This document shows positions 7,473 to 16,829 of a stretch of 64,000 nt of DNA, piece after piece (within the stretch, counting starts at the first letter, position 1; every line of letters starts with the position of its first letter). The DNA lies in assembly GCA_016235345.1 (NCBI GenBank), contig JACRLG010000024.1, forward strand, positions 124,001 to 188,000, read 5' to 3'. This DNA comes from Deltaproteobacteria bacterium (GTDB lineage Bacteria > Desulfobacterota > Desulfobacteria > Desulfobacterales > Desulfatibacillaceae). Both the position numbers and the translations under genes were made by a program. Below the pieces are notes generated by a model. The model worked only from the letters and a program-made list of their open reading frames with translations, was not told where the DNA came from and searched no databases.

Positions 7473-9920
7473 ATGCAGAACCCAAGAAAGACATCGCCCG
7501 CCGGGGAGCCCAGAATCGGCGTTTACGTCTGCCATTGCGGCCACAACATAGGAAAGGTTGTGGACTGCGCGGCAGTCGCCGAAAAGGCCCTGGGCTATCC
7601 CTTTGTGGTGTCCGCCACCGACGTGGCCTACGCCTGCTCCGAGCCGGGGCAGGAGGCCATCAGGAACGACATCGCAGAAAAGAACATCAACCGCGTGGTG
7701 GTGGCGTCCTGCTCCCCAAGGCTTCACGAGCCCACCTTCCGACGGATGCTTTCCGACGCGGGTTTGAATCCGTATCTCCTGGAAATGGCGAACCTTCGGG
7801 AGCAGTGCTCCTGGGTCCACATGTTTGAGCCGGAAAACGCCACCATAAAGGCCGTTGATCTCGTGCGCATGTCGGCGGCCAGGGCTGCTGGCCTCGACTC
7901 CCTGTACGAGGAAAAGCATTCGCTGGTCAAACGCACCCTGGTGATCGGCGGCGGGGTCGCGGGCATCCAGGCGGCCCTGGACTTGGCCGATTCGGGCTAC
8001 GAGGTGGTCCTGGTGGAAAAAAGCCCCACCATAGGCGGGGTCATGGCCTTGCTGGACAAGACCTTTCCGACCATAGACTGCAGTATCTGAATACTTGGCC
8101 CGAAAATGACGGATGCCGGTCGGCATCCCAACATAACGATTCACACGCTTAGCGAAGTAACCGACGTATCCGGCTCAGTGGGCAATTTCTCCGTGACGGT
8201 CAGGAAAAAGGCCCGGTTCGTGAACGATAAGGACTGCACCTCCTGCGGCGACTGCTCCAAGGTCTGCCCGGTGGTGCGGCCCGACGAGTTCAACCAGGGC
8301 CTGGGCTCCCGCAAGGCCATATTCAAGCCCTTTCCCCAGGCCGTGCCGTCGAGCTACCTCATCAACGTGAACGAGTGCCTGGGGCATAACCCGGCGGTGT
8401 GCTCCAAGTGCGTGGACGCCTGCACCAAGGGCTGCATAGATTTTCACATGTCCGACTCTGAATTCACCGTGGACGTGGGAGCCGTTATCGTGGCCACCGG
8501 GCTTTCCGTGTACGACCCCACCGAACAGGACGAATACGGCTACACCCGGTTTGAGAATGTTCTCACCAGCATGGAGTTCGAGCGGCTCATAAACGCGGGC
8601 GGCCCCACAAAGGGCGAAGTCCTTCGGCCCACCGACCGCGAGGTGCCGAAGCGCGTGGGTTTCATCCAGTGCGTGGGAAGCCGGAACGCCAGGAAGGGCG
8701 GAAGCTACTGCTCGAACGTGTGCTGCATGAACACCGTCAAGTCCTCGCTCATGCTGAAGGAGCACTACCCCGGAATCGACGTCACGGTGTTTTACATGGA
8801 CATCCGGGCTTTCGGAAAGGGCTTCGAGGACCTGTATTTAAGAAGCCGCCGCCTGGGGACCCGCTATCTGCGCGGCCTTCCCGGAACGGTGTCGGAAAAC
8901 CCCGATAAAAGCCTCACCGTCTCGGTGGAAAACACGGCCACTGGCAAGGTGGAGACCGTAACGCTCGACATGCTGGTGCTGGCCGTGGGCATAAAGCCCT
9001 CCCCCGACACCCAGCGCATAAAGGAGATGCTGGGTCTTCAGCTTACCAGCGACGGATTTTTCCTGGAGGCCCACCCTAAGCTCCAGCCGGTGGACGCAGC
9101 CACCAGGGGCGTTTTTTATGCGGGCTGCGCCGAGGGCCCCAAGGACATCAAGGACTCGGTGACCCAGGCTTCCGCCGCTGCGGCGCGGGCCATAAGGCTT
9201 CTGCACAAGGGCGAGATAAGCTCTGAGCCCATAATCTCGGTGATAGACCCTGAAAAATGCAAGTTCTGCGGAAAATGCGCCGAGGTCTGCCCGTACAAGG
9301 CCATCACCGTTGACGTAAAGCGCAAAATCGCCGCCCAGGTGAATACGGCGGCCTGCGCCGGGTGCGGAACCTGCGCCGCCGAGTGCAGGTTCGATGCAAT
9401 TTCCATGAACCACTTCACCGATCCTCAAATCGAGAGCCAGGTGGACGCACTTCTGTGTGAAAACCCGGAGGGCAAGATTTTAACCTTCGCCTGCAACTGG
9501 TGCTCCTACGCGGGCGCTGACAACGCGGGCGTGGCAAGGCTCCAGTATCCGCCAAACGCCCGGCTCATCCGCACAATGTGTTCGGGGCGGGTGGATGAAA
9601 AATTCATCTGGCGGGGCCTTAAAAAAGGTGTGCCGGTGATTCTGGTTTCCGGCTGCCACATCGGCGACTGCCATTACATAGACGCCAACCACTGGACCGT
9701 GAAGCGCGTGGAAAAGGTACGCGAAAAAATGGCCAAGCTCGGCATACGTCCCGAACGGCTCCAACTCGAATGGATAAGCGCCGCAGAAGGAATACGCTTC
9801 GCCAATATAATGACCCGCATGGAGGAACTGCGCCGGGGAGTGACGGCTGAGGAAATAGCGGAAACCCGCCGGATACTCCTGGCCGAGGATGAAAGGAAGG
9901 CTGCGAAAAAGACATCCTGA
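7473..9920 (+). CDS. hdrA: HdrA-MvhD fusion, predicted selenoprotein (in-frame TGA = Sec206)
   Basis: A single 815-residue HdrA reading frame is interrupted only by TGA at 8088-8090. Upstream are the HdrA N-terminal cysteines (CHCG), the conserved [10 protein letters not shown] segment and the FAD motif [19 protein letters not shown]. The frame then reads [18 protein letters not shown], where ordinary HdrA has DCSxC followed by IL.PKM, so the TGA replaces a conserved cysteine. Downstream are further Fe-S motifs ([35 protein letters not shown]) and a C-terminal MvhD domain from about residue 670 ([26 protein letters not shown]). HdrA is the flavin-bifurcating subunit of Hdr complexes, and Sec-HdrA is known in some archaea and bacteria. 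QmoB, an HdrA-MvhD relative, is less likely because no qmoC, apr or sat genes are near. A simple nonsense mutation is the alternative. Confidence 0.85.
8088..8128 (+). promoter_or_regulatory. Predicted bacterial SECIS element (UGA codon plus downstream hairpin)
   Basis: The TGA at 8088-8090 is followed by a perfect 7-bp stem, GGATGCC (8111-8117) and GGCATCC (8122-8128), closing a GGTC loop. The loop starts 27 nt after the TGA, inside the usual range for bacterial SECIS elements, and contains the G-U expected for SelB binding. The hairpin lies within the hdrA coding sequence. Recoding is therefore predicted, not shown. Confidence 0.75.
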
Positions 9921-9946
9921 TCCGTGCTTGAAAGCAAAAGGATTTT

Positions 9947-11491
9947 TTGACCCCTGATCGGACAAATGCCATGACAACCGCCGCAAGCCTAACACGGGCA
10001 AAGTTTTTCTTCGCCTTGTCGGCTTCGACGGTTGTCCTGTTTCATGCGGCCTGGGCTTTTCTCTGGCCGGACGTTTTCTATTTCCCCGACTCCCTGGATT
10101 TTTTCGACACCCTGGAATACTGGGACCGGAACCACGCCCTTTTTGTGGGCTATCTCCGCACCCCCGCATACCCGCTCTTTTTCCTGGCTCTTCATAAGAC
10201 CTTAGGCCTTGGCCTCCTGGCCCTTGTCCAGCATTCAAGCCTCGCGGCCATGATCGCGCTTTCCGGCCTTGTTCTGGGCCGGATGCTCAAAAGCCGCCAA
10301 GGCTGGATCATCGCCGGAATTTTCACCCTGGTTGCGGGTTTCGCCCCTTCCCAGTTCATGTACGCCTCCCACGCCATGACCGAGGGGCTCGCAACCCAGG
10401 CGCTTCTTGCCGTAATCCTATGCTTTATCCTTTGGATGTCGCGCTCAAGCGCTCTTTCCGTGGCGGTATTGGGCCTTGTGCTCGCCGTGGCGGTTCTATT
10501 GCGGGCCGTGAACGTGATCCTGGTTCCGCTGGCCCTGGCTTTCGTCCTCGTTATCACCACAAAAAACCGGGGAGCCGGGAAAGCCCTTCTTCACGCGGCC
10601 ATATTATGCGCGGTGTTTTTCATCACGGTTTTTCCCTGGATGCGATACAATAAAATCGTTCACTCCCGCTTCGCCCTTTCCAACATGGGAGCCCTGGCCC
10701 TGGTCCACTCATACAGCCATCTCATCGACATGGATTCGGGAAGGTTTTCCGAAATCAAAAACGTCCTGCGGCCCGTCCATGAAAAGGAGATGGATGCCCG
10801 AAAAAGCCTGTCGCCGGAAGCGCTCATGTTTGACGGCATGAAAAGGGCCTGCGGGGAAAATTCCTACTTCGACATCCTCATGAAAAAATTCGGCTACACC
10901 ATCCCCCAACTGGACAAGGTGATGAAGGCCCTGGTTTTCGAGGGGATGAAAAAGCGCCCGGACGAGGTCGCCTCCCTGGTTCTGAGGCGCTTCTGGCATT
11001 TGATCACCAGGGCTCCGGGCCTTAGCGAGCGGGCGCTTGTGGAAAACCTTTATTTCTGGGTCGAAACCCCGCCTTCCCCCAACATGAGGCGGGACGCCCC
11101 GGCGCTTTTCACGCGATACGGACTTGTGACGCCGCTTTCCCCCGGCGCGGCGGCCCGGAAGGAGAGGGCGAGGCCTCTTTGGAGGATTGAGGAAATCCTT
11201 TCGGGCTTCTACGTAAAGGCCGCCCCGGCCTTTCTGTGGCTCGGCGTTCTCCTGCTTCCGGCGCTCAGGCGGCGGGGGCCTTTTGCCGTTGGCCTTTTCT
11301 GCGTGGGCCTGGTGCTTGCCCCTTTTGGGGTCACGGCGGCCATGACCCCGCCGGAGTTCCGTTTTTACCAGCCCTTCTCGGTTCCGGTGATGTTCCTCCT
11401 GGCCCTTGAAATTTCTGCCTTCTGGCCCCTTATGGCGAGAGCCGCAGAATACGTCTCCCGGCTCCTCAAAAAACCGGAAAGTTCCCCATGA
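9947..11491 (+). CDS. Membrane glycosyltransferase-like protein (GT39/ArnT-like)
   Basis: This 514-residue protein has many hydrophobic segments, starting around residues 20-42 and repeating through the first half, with another set in the last 110 residues. Short acidic loops such as FPDSLDFFDTLEYWDRN and the RTPAYPLF stretch near the first loop resemble polyprenol-phosphate-dependent mannosyl- or arabinosyltransferase membrane proteins. A catalytic role is not proven by any single motif. A TTG at 9947 has AAAGGA a few bases upstream; ATG 9971 (MTTAASLT...) is an alternative start. It follows hdrA by 26 bp, and its end overlaps the next gene by 4 bp (ATGA), so the two are likely cotranscribed. 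Confidence 0.55.
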   Translation: MTPDRTNAMTTAASLTRAKFFFALSASTVVLFHAAWAFLWPDVFYFPDSLDFFDTLEYWDRNHALFVGYLRTPAYPLFFLALHKTLGLGLLALVQHSSLAAMIALSGLVLGRMLKSRQGWIIAGIFTLVAGFAPSQFMYASHAMTEGLATQALLAVILCFILWMSRSSALSVAVLGLVLAVAVLLRAVNVILVPLALAFVLVITTKNRGAGKALLHAAILCAVFFITVFPWMRYNKIVHSRFALSNMGALALVHSYSHLIDMDSGRFSEIKNVLRPVHEKEMDARKSLSPEALMFDGMKRACGENSYFDILMKKFGYTIPQLDKVMKALVFEGMKKRPDEVASLVLRRFWHLITRAPGLSERALVENLYFWVETPPSPNMRRDAPALFTRYGLVTPLSPGAAARKERARPLWRIEEILSGFYVKAAPAFLWLGVLLLPALRRRGPFAVGLFCVGLVLAPFGVTAAMTPPEFRFYQPFSVPVMFLLALEISAFWPLMARAAEYVSRLLKKPESSP

Positions 11492-12372
11492 GCGCCCCTT
11501 ACCCCGACTATTCGTCGTACCTGAAGGGCCTTTTCGGATGCCGGGTGCACAAGATTACGGTGGACGCGGGGTTATCCTGCCCCAACCGGGACGGAACCAT
11601 AAGTTTCGGGGGCTGCATCTACTGCAACGAGCGGGGAAGCGGCACGGGGGCGGCGGCGCGCGGGCTTTCGGTGGCCGCCCAGTTGGAGGCGGCCATGCCC
11701 TACCTTGGCCGGCGCTTCAAGGCCGAAAAATTCATCGCCTATTTCCAGAGCTTCACCAACACCCACGCGCCGGTTGAAAGGCTTGCGGCTCTCTGGAACG
11801 AGGCCCTTTCGGTGGAGGGCGTCGTGGGGCTTTCCATCGGCACCCGGCCCGACTGCGTACCCGACCCCGTCCTCGATCTTGCCCGCAGGCTTTCCGAAAA
11901 ATGCCTTTTCTGGATGGAATACGGGCTCCAGTCCGCAAATGACAGGACCCTTTCCCTCATCAACCGGGGCCACGACTCCAGGGCCTTCGCCGACGCGGTG
12001 AAAAGAACGAAAGCGCGCGGAATCCCCGTGTGCGCCCACGCCATTCTTGGGCTTCCGGGCGAAACGCCCGCCGACATGGCCGCCACAGCCAATTTTCTGG
12101 CTGGTCTCGGCGTGGAGGGGGTGAAGCTCCATCTTCTCTACGTTGTGAAAAATACCCCCATGGAGGCGCTTTTTCGGGCGGGCGAATACCAATGCCTTCC
12201 CGAGGACGAATACGTGGCGCTGGCCGTGGATTTCATCCGCCGCCTTCCGCCTTCCACCATTATCCACAGGCTGACCGGCGACCCGCATCCCGACGAGCTT
12301 GCGGCCCCTTCCTGGCTGATCGGCTCCAAGAGCCGGGTGATCGCCAAAATTCGTGACAGCCTGGGAAAGTAG
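11488..12372 (+). CDS. Radical SAM protein, YhcC-like family
   Basis: The 294-residue protein carries the cluster motif CPNRDGTISFGGCIYC (about residues 31-46), whose three cysteines bind the SAM-cleaving [4Fe-4S] cluster. It also has the family segments GLSIGTRPDC, WMEYGLQSAND and HAILGLPGET. Length and motifs match the YhcC/TIGR01212 family. The biochemical role of that family is not settled, so I give no substrate. It starts inside the stop of the upstream membrane protein gene (ATGA overlap), indicating translational coupling. Confidence 0.82.
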   Translation: MSAPYPDYSSYLKGLFGCRVHKITVDAGLSCPNRDGTISFGGCIYCNERGSGTGAAARGLSVAAQLEAAMPYLGRRFKAEKFIAYFQSFTNTHAPVERLAALWNEALSVEGVVGLSIGTRPDCVPDPVLDLARRLSEKCLFWMEYGLQSANDRTLSLINRGHDSRAFADAVKRTKARGIPVCAHAILGLPGETPADMAATANFLAGLGVEGVKLHLLYVVKNTPMEALFRAGEYQCLPEDEYVALAVDFIRRLPPSTIIHRLTGDPHPDELAAPSWLIGSKSRVIAKIRDSLGK

Positions 12373-12492
12373 CCCATGAGGGCCGGATTTCGATGGAGGC
12401 AGGATTTCGTTGAATTTTGCCGGAGGCTCCGGTATGAAGCATATAATGATACACGAATCTGACGCCAAAAACTTCAACCGGCCGGGGGGACC

Positions 12493-14031
12493 ATGCTGGC
12501 AAGGGCATTTTCCGGGGCTGTAATCGGCATTGACGCCACCCTTGTGGAGGTGGAGGTGGACCTTTCCATAGGGCTTCCCTCCACCGCAACAGTGGGGCTT
12601 CCCGAGGCCTCGGTGAAGGAGAGCAAGGAGAGGGTTAAGGCGGCGGTGATCAATTCCGGCTACCTCTTCCCCGAAGACCGCATCACCGTGAACCTCGCGC
12701 CCGCCGATATCCGCAAGGAGGGCACGGGATTCGATCTCCCAATAGCTCTTGGCATTCTGGCCGCCATCGGCATGGTCCCGCGCGAAGCCCTGGACAACCA
12801 CCTCATAATCGGCGAGCTTTCCCTTGACGGCAGGGTGAAGCCCGTGCGCGGCGCGCTTCCGGTTGCCGTGGCAGCCAGGGACTGCGGCAAGCGCGGGGTG
12901 ATGCTTTCCCGCGAAAACGCGGCGGAGGCAGCCGTGGTTAACGGCATAGAGGTTCTTCCGGTGGACAACCTCGCAGACGCCGCCGAGTTTTTTAGAGGGG
13001 ACAAGGAAATCGCCCCGGCAAGCATCGACTTGAACGCTCTTTTCGACACCAAGCGTACCGGCTCGTCGGCGGATTTTTCCGAGGTCCAGGGCCAGGAGCA
13101 CGTCAAAAGGGCGCTCGAGGTGGCCTGCGCGGGCGGCCATAACGTGATACTCATAGGCCCGCCTGGTTCCGGCAAGACCATGCTGGCACGCAGGCTTCCC
13201 TCGGTGCTGCCCCCCATGTCATTCGAGGAGGCCCTTTCCACCACGAAAATCTACTCCGTGGCCGGGCTTCTTGGGAAGGGCCAGGCCCTAGTCACCGAGC
13301 GGCCCTTCCGCTCGCCCCATCACACCATAAGCGACGCAGGGCTCATCGGCGGCGGGCGCAACCCCCGCCCAGGCGAGGTGAGCCTGGCGCACAACGGCGT
13401 GCTTTTTCTGGACGAGCTTCCCGAATTCAAGAAAAACGTGCTGGAGGTCATGCGCCAGCCCCTGGAGGACCGCTTCGTCAACCTGTCGCGGGCCGCCATA
13501 GCAGTGTCCTACCCGGCCTCCTTCATGCTGGTGGCGGCCATGAACCCCTGCCCCTGCGGCTTTCTGGGCGACACCACCCACCAGTGCAGGTGTAACCCCC
13601 GGCAGGTAGCGGCCTACCGCTCGCGGGTTTCCGGGCCGCTTTTGGATCGAATCGACATCCATGTGGAGGTTCCTGCGGTGGCCTACAAGGAACTGGCCGG
13701 AACGGGCCTTAGCGAGCCTTCGGAGGCCATACGCGAGCGCGTGGCCAAAACCAGGAAAATGGGTGAAAAGCGCCTGGCCGGGCTTTCCATCTACTGCAAC
13801 GCCCAGATGCAGAACAGGCACCTGAAGAAATTCTGCCGCACGGATCAGGCGTCCGAGCGCCTTCTGGAGCAGGCGGTGGACAAGCTGGGGCTATCCGCCA
13901 GGGGTTACAACCGGGTCTTGAAAATAGCCCGCACCATCGCGGACATGGCGGGCCAGGAGGACATCAGCGTCCGTCATATAGCCGAAGCCATTCAGTACCG
14001 TTCTTTAGACAGAAACAGCCAGGGGGCCTGA
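12493..14031 (+). CDS. comM: YifB/ComM family Mg-chelatase-like AAA ATPase
   Basis: At 512 residues it matches the ComM/YifB family. The N-terminal ChlI-like domain (about 1-190) opens with LARAFSGAVIGIDA. The AAA core has Walker A GPPGSGKTMLARRLP (about 222) and Walker B VLFLDELPEF (about 303), followed by a C-terminal ChlI-type helical domain ending in HIAEAIQYRSLDR. A four-cysteine segment, CPCGFLGDTTHQCRC, is characteristic. ComM is a hexameric helicase that promotes branch migration during natural transformation in some bacteria; here the role is inferred from family. GGGGGGA precedes the ATG. The stop codon falls inside the left arm of repeat copy 3. Confidence 0.9.
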   Translation: MLARAFSGAVIGIDATLVEVEVDLSIGLPSTATVGLPEASVKESKERVKAAVINSGYLFPEDRITVNLAPADIRKEGTGFDLPIALGILAAIGMVPREALDNHLIIGELSLDGRVKPVRGALPVAVAARDCGKRGVMLSRENAAEAAVVNGIEVLPVDNLADAAEFFRGDKEIAPASIDLNALFDTKRTGSSADFSEVQGQEHVKRALEVACAGGHNVILIGPPGSGKTMLARRLPSVLPPMSFEEALSTTKIYSVAGLLGKGQALVTERPFRSPHHTISDAGLIGGGRNPRPGEVSLAHNGVLFLDELPEFKKNVLEVMRQPLEDRFVNLSRAAIAVSYPASFMLVAAMNPCPCGFLGDTTHQCRCNPRQVAAYRSRVSGPLLDRIDIHVEVPAVAYKELAGTGLSEPSEAIRERVAKTRKMGEKRLAGLSIYCNAQMQNRHLKKFCRTDQASERLLEQAVDKLGLSARGYNRVLKIARTIADMAGQEDISVRHIAEAIQYRSLDRNSQGA

Positions 14032-14145
14032 GGGCGCGATCTGCTGTGTCAGCGCGGGCGGGCCGGGTCGGAATGTATCGTTAAGTACTATCCCTCTCCG
14101 GCCCGTCCGCGCTTCCTTGCATTTCATCGCCCTCAGACCCCCTGG
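14019..14145 (+). repeat. Palindromic dispersed repeat, copy 3
   Basis: This 127-bp element has outer arms from CCAGGGGGCCTGAGGGCG to a near-perfect complement ending at 14145. The inner stem is GCGGGCGGGCCGG/CCGGCCCGTCCGC, and the core is GTATCGTTAAGTAC. The family words CTGCTGTGT and CCTTGCATTTCATCG are intact. The pair closing the inner stem is AGCGC/GCGCT. It contains the comM stop codon and is in the same orientation as comM. Confidence 0.87.
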
Positions 14146-14202
14146 TCACGCCGGTAGGGGAGGGGTGGAAAAGAAAGAACGGGAAACGATATTAAACCCG
14201 CC

Positions 14203-15378
14203 TCAGTCTTTCTCCCAGTGTCTGTTCTTTTTGTCCTCCGCCTCGATCTCCCTTCTCCTGCGCGCCTCCATCCACTCCGAAAGGCGGTTTCTGTAGGCCG
14301 AATTGAGGCGAAGGAACTCCTCCGTCTGGGCCGGGATGTTTTTGTAGAAAAAAATCACCTGGAAGATGGGAAGGATCGAAAGGGCGGGGTGGACCAGGGA
14401 GGCGGAAAAGGCCAGGGTGAGGGGCCAGGCCAGCTCCTGGAAGAAGTTGTTGTAAAAGGGAAGGTAGGGAACTTGGCCCGAACCCGCCGCAACACGCCAG
14501 TTCATGCCGATTTTTGAAAGCTCCATCAGAGAGTAAAGAATGAAGACCGGCAGAACAAGGGGAGCCGCAGGATAAATGCTGATGACCATCCCCGTGATGG
14601 CGAAAAGTTCCGCCGGATAGCAGATTTTGACCAGTATCCGGCGAAGGGTTGCTGGGCCTGTGGAAAGGGCGAATGTTATGGTTCCTGCGGCCCGGTCGTT
14701 TTCCCGGTCAAGGTCCTGATGGGTGAGTATGCCCTTGATTCCGGCAGCCAGAAGCTGGGTCAGGAGGAAAACGTCGAAGATTACGGCCCTGATCGGAATG
14801 TCCGGGGCCTTGCGGGAAAAGGCCAGGATGATGAAAAGGCCCGGAAGGAAGCCCGACGACAGCGCATCGGCCATTACTCCAAAAACGCCTCTTTCCTTGA
14901 GCCTTAAAGGAGAAATCGAATAGGCCGCCACCAGAAAAAACTCCAGGGCCAGAACCGTGTTTGCGGCAGGGCCGAAACCTCCCGCGAGGGCCGCGCCGCC
15001 TCCCGCCAGAAGGGGCAGAAGGACCGAGAAGGCGCGGGACCGGAGTTTTAAGCCAGCCATGGAGTTGGGTTTTTGAGCCAACTCGTCGCTTTTTCCGTCC
15101 GCCCACTCGTTTATGGCGTAGCCGAAAGCGGCTACCGAGCTCACGCAGAAAACCGCCGCCAGAAAATAAAGCTGCAAAAGTTCCGCCGGGGCCGTTCCAA
15201 GCAGCAGGGCCTGGGCTAAGGCCACTCCCAGCAGGGGCGGAATCTTCCACCTCCACCAGCATGAAACCCGCCAAGTTTTGACGGAGTCGGAAAAAAGGCC
15301 CATTTTTTGCGCCGTTTTATGGGTTTTACCGGGATGGGGCAGGCATTCGCATGAATTTTTCCCAAACATTGTTATCAC
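14203..15378 (-). CDS. UbiA-family prenyltransferase
   Basis: The 391-residue protein has about eight hydrophobic segments and two acidic motifs spaced as in UbiA-type enzymes: NEWADGKSDELAQKPN in the first half and HQDLDRENDRAAG in the second. These bind Mg-diphosphate of an isoprenoid substrate in the membrane. UbiA enzymes transfer prenyl chains to aromatic or other acceptors, as in quinone, heme or lipid synthesis; no neighbour fixes the substrate here. The N-terminal about 35 residues are non-hydrophobic and Cys/His-containing, and a downstream Met (MGLFSDSV) could be the true start. It is the only minus-strand gene between korABC and the PDZ gene. Confidence 0.72.
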   Translation of the reverse strand: MITMFGKNSCECLPHPGKTHKTAQKMGLFSDSVKTWRVSCWWRWKIPPLLGVALAQALLLGTAPAELLQLYFLAAVFCVSSVAAFGYAINEWADGKSDELAQKPNSMAGLKLRSRAFSVLLPLLAGGGAALAGGFGPAANTVLALEFFLVAAYSISPLRLKERGVFGVMADALSSGFLPGLFIILAFSRKAPDIPIRAVIFDVFLLTQLLAAGIKGILTHQDLDRENDRAAGTITFALSTGPATLRRILVKICYPAELFAITGMVISIYPAAPLVLPVFILYSLMELSKIGMNWRVAAGSGQVPYLPFYNNFFQELAWPLTLAFSASLVHPALSILPIFQVIFFYKNIPAQTEEFLRLNSAYRNRLSEWMEARRRREIEAEDKKNRHWEKD

Positions 15379-15402
15379 ATACGGTCAAGGCCCGCAACAA
15401 GG

Positions 15403-15431
15403 TTGACGTTGACACCGGGTTTGGTTAGACT
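15403..15431 (+). promoter_or_regulatory. Candidate sigma-70-type promoter for citrate synthase
   Basis: TTGACG (15403-15408) and TAGACT (15426-15431) are separated by 17 bp and lie 54 bp before the citrate synthase ATG. The -35 matches 5 of 6 and the -10 matches 4 of 6 consensus bases. The region lies between divergently transcribed genes, where a promoter is expected. Confidence 0.45.
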
Positions 15432-15484
15432 CCGTCAAAATTGAAACCGGCGGCCATGCCTGCCAACCGGGAAAGGATTGTGAA

Positions 15485-16774
15485 ATGGGAGAAAAAGCCA
15501 TCCTCACGGTGGGAGGAAAAACCGTCGAACTTCCGATAGTGGACGGGTCGGAGGGGGAAAAAGGAATCGACATATCGGCCCTAAACAAGCTCACCGGGTA
15601 TCTGGCGTACGATCCGGGTTTCGCCAACACGGCAAGCTGCTCAAGCGCCATCACCTTTCTAGACGGCGAGAAGGGAATTCTGCGTTACAGGGGAATTCCG
15701 GTCAACGAGCTGGCCGAAAAATCCACCTTCGTGGAAACGAGCTACCTTCTTATTAACGGTCGCCTTCCATCCAGGAAGGAACTGAACGATTTCTCGGTTC
15801 TTCTTAACGACCACTCCCTTGTCCACGAGGACATGAGGGTGTTTTTCCAGAATTTTCCGCGAGCCGCGCACCCCATGGGCATTCTGTCGGCAATGGTCAC
15901 GGCCCTTCGCGGCTTTTACCCGGAACTCGAGGGCCTTTCCAGGAGCGAGGCCCTAAACGTCCAGGTTACGCGCCTGCTTTCGAAGGTCCGCACCATGGCG
16001 GCCATGTCCTACAAGATTTCGCGCGGCCACCAGGTGGTCTATCCAAGGCCCGATCTTTCCTATTGCGCAAATTTTCTGAACATGATGTTCAACTCGCCCG
16101 TAAAGCCCTACGACATAGACGACGATCTCACCCGCGCTTTAAACGTTTTCTGGATTCTCCACGCCGACCACGAGCAGAACTGCTCCACGGCGGCGGTGAG
16201 GCTGGTGGGAAGCGCCAGGGTGAATTTTTACGCGGCGGTTTCGGCGGGCATGGCGGCCCTGTGGGGGCCCCTGCACGGCGGGGCCAACCAGGCGGTGATA
16301 GAGATGCTGGAGGAGATCGCCAAAAACGGCGGGGACTTCGCTCCTTTTCTCAAACGCGCCAAGGACAAGAACGACCCCTACCGGCTCATGGGTTTCGGCC
16401 ACCGGGTCTACAGGACCTACGACCCCCGCGCCCGGATAATGCGCGAGATGGCCGACAGGGTTCTTCAAAAGCTCAACAGGAGTGATCCGCTTCTGGACAT
16501 CGCCCGCCGCCTTGAGGACGCCGTCACCAAGGACCCCTATTTCGTGGACCACAACCTTTACCCCAACGTGGATTTTTTTGCGGGCATAGTTTTGCGGGCC
16601 ATAGGGATTCCCACCAACATGTTCACGGTGATGTTCGCCATAGGCCGCCTTCCGGGCTGGATAGCCCAGTGGAAGGAGGGGGCGGACGATCCCAAATGGA
16701 AGCTCAACCGGCCCAGGCAGGTCTACACCGGCCCCACGGAATGCCATTACGTGCCTTTTGATCAAAGGCCGTAA
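15485..16774 (+). CDS. gltA: Citrate synthase
   Basis: The 429-residue protein is a full-length type II-like citrate synthase, condensing acetyl-CoA and oxaloacetate to citrate. The catalytic residues can be placed: His264 in GPLHGGANQ, His306 in GFGHRVY and Asp363 in NVDFFAG, at nearly the same positions as in the E. coli enzyme. The ATG follows GGAAAGGATTGTGAA. It stands alone with its own candidate promoter, and nadE begins about 55 bp later on the same strand. Together with korABC nearby it fits a complete or reversible TCA-type pathway, which is an inference. Confidence 0.95.
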   Translation: MGEKAILTVGGKTVELPIVDGSEGEKGIDISALNKLTGYLAYDPGFANTASCSSAITFLDGEKGILRYRGIPVNELAEKSTFVETSYLLINGRLPSRKELNDFSVLLNDHSLVHEDMRVFFQNFPRAAHPMGILSAMVTALRGFYPELEGLSRSEALNVQVTRLLSKVRTMAAMSYKISRGHQVVYPRPDLSYCANFLNMMFNSPVKPYDIDDDLTRALNVFWILHADHEQNCSTAAVRLVGSARVNFYAAVSAGMAALWGPLHGGANQAVIEMLEEIAKNGGDFAPFLKRAKDKNDPYRLMGFGHRVYRTYDPRARIMREMADRVLQKLNRSDPLLDIARRLEDAVTKDPYFVDHNLYPNVDFFAGIVLRAIGIPTNMFTVMFAIGRLPGWIAQWKEGADDPKWKLNRPRQVYTGPTECHYVPFDQRP

Positions 16775-16829
16775 GAGGATTGAAGGCAATGGCGCGTAAT
16801 CGTCAGGAGCGCTTTTTCAAGGAATGGAC

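Noticed and set aside
8088-8090. TGA as a true stop splitting hdrA into a 205-aa and a 604-aa gene, or as a nonsense mutation
   Set aside because: The frame continues with perfect HdrA homology from the next codon, the missing residue is a conserved Cys, and a SECIS-like hairpin follows. A sequencing error remains possible and is listed as the alternative.
7473-9920. Annotation as QmoB
   Set aside because: QmoB belongs with qmoA and qmoC near apr or sat genes; here the neighbours are Hdr subunits and korABC, and the N-terminal CHCG and Sec/Cys site fit HdrA.
11572-13140. 522-aa open frame on the minus strand
   Set aside because: It is antisense to the radical SAM and comM genes, both of which have clear motifs.
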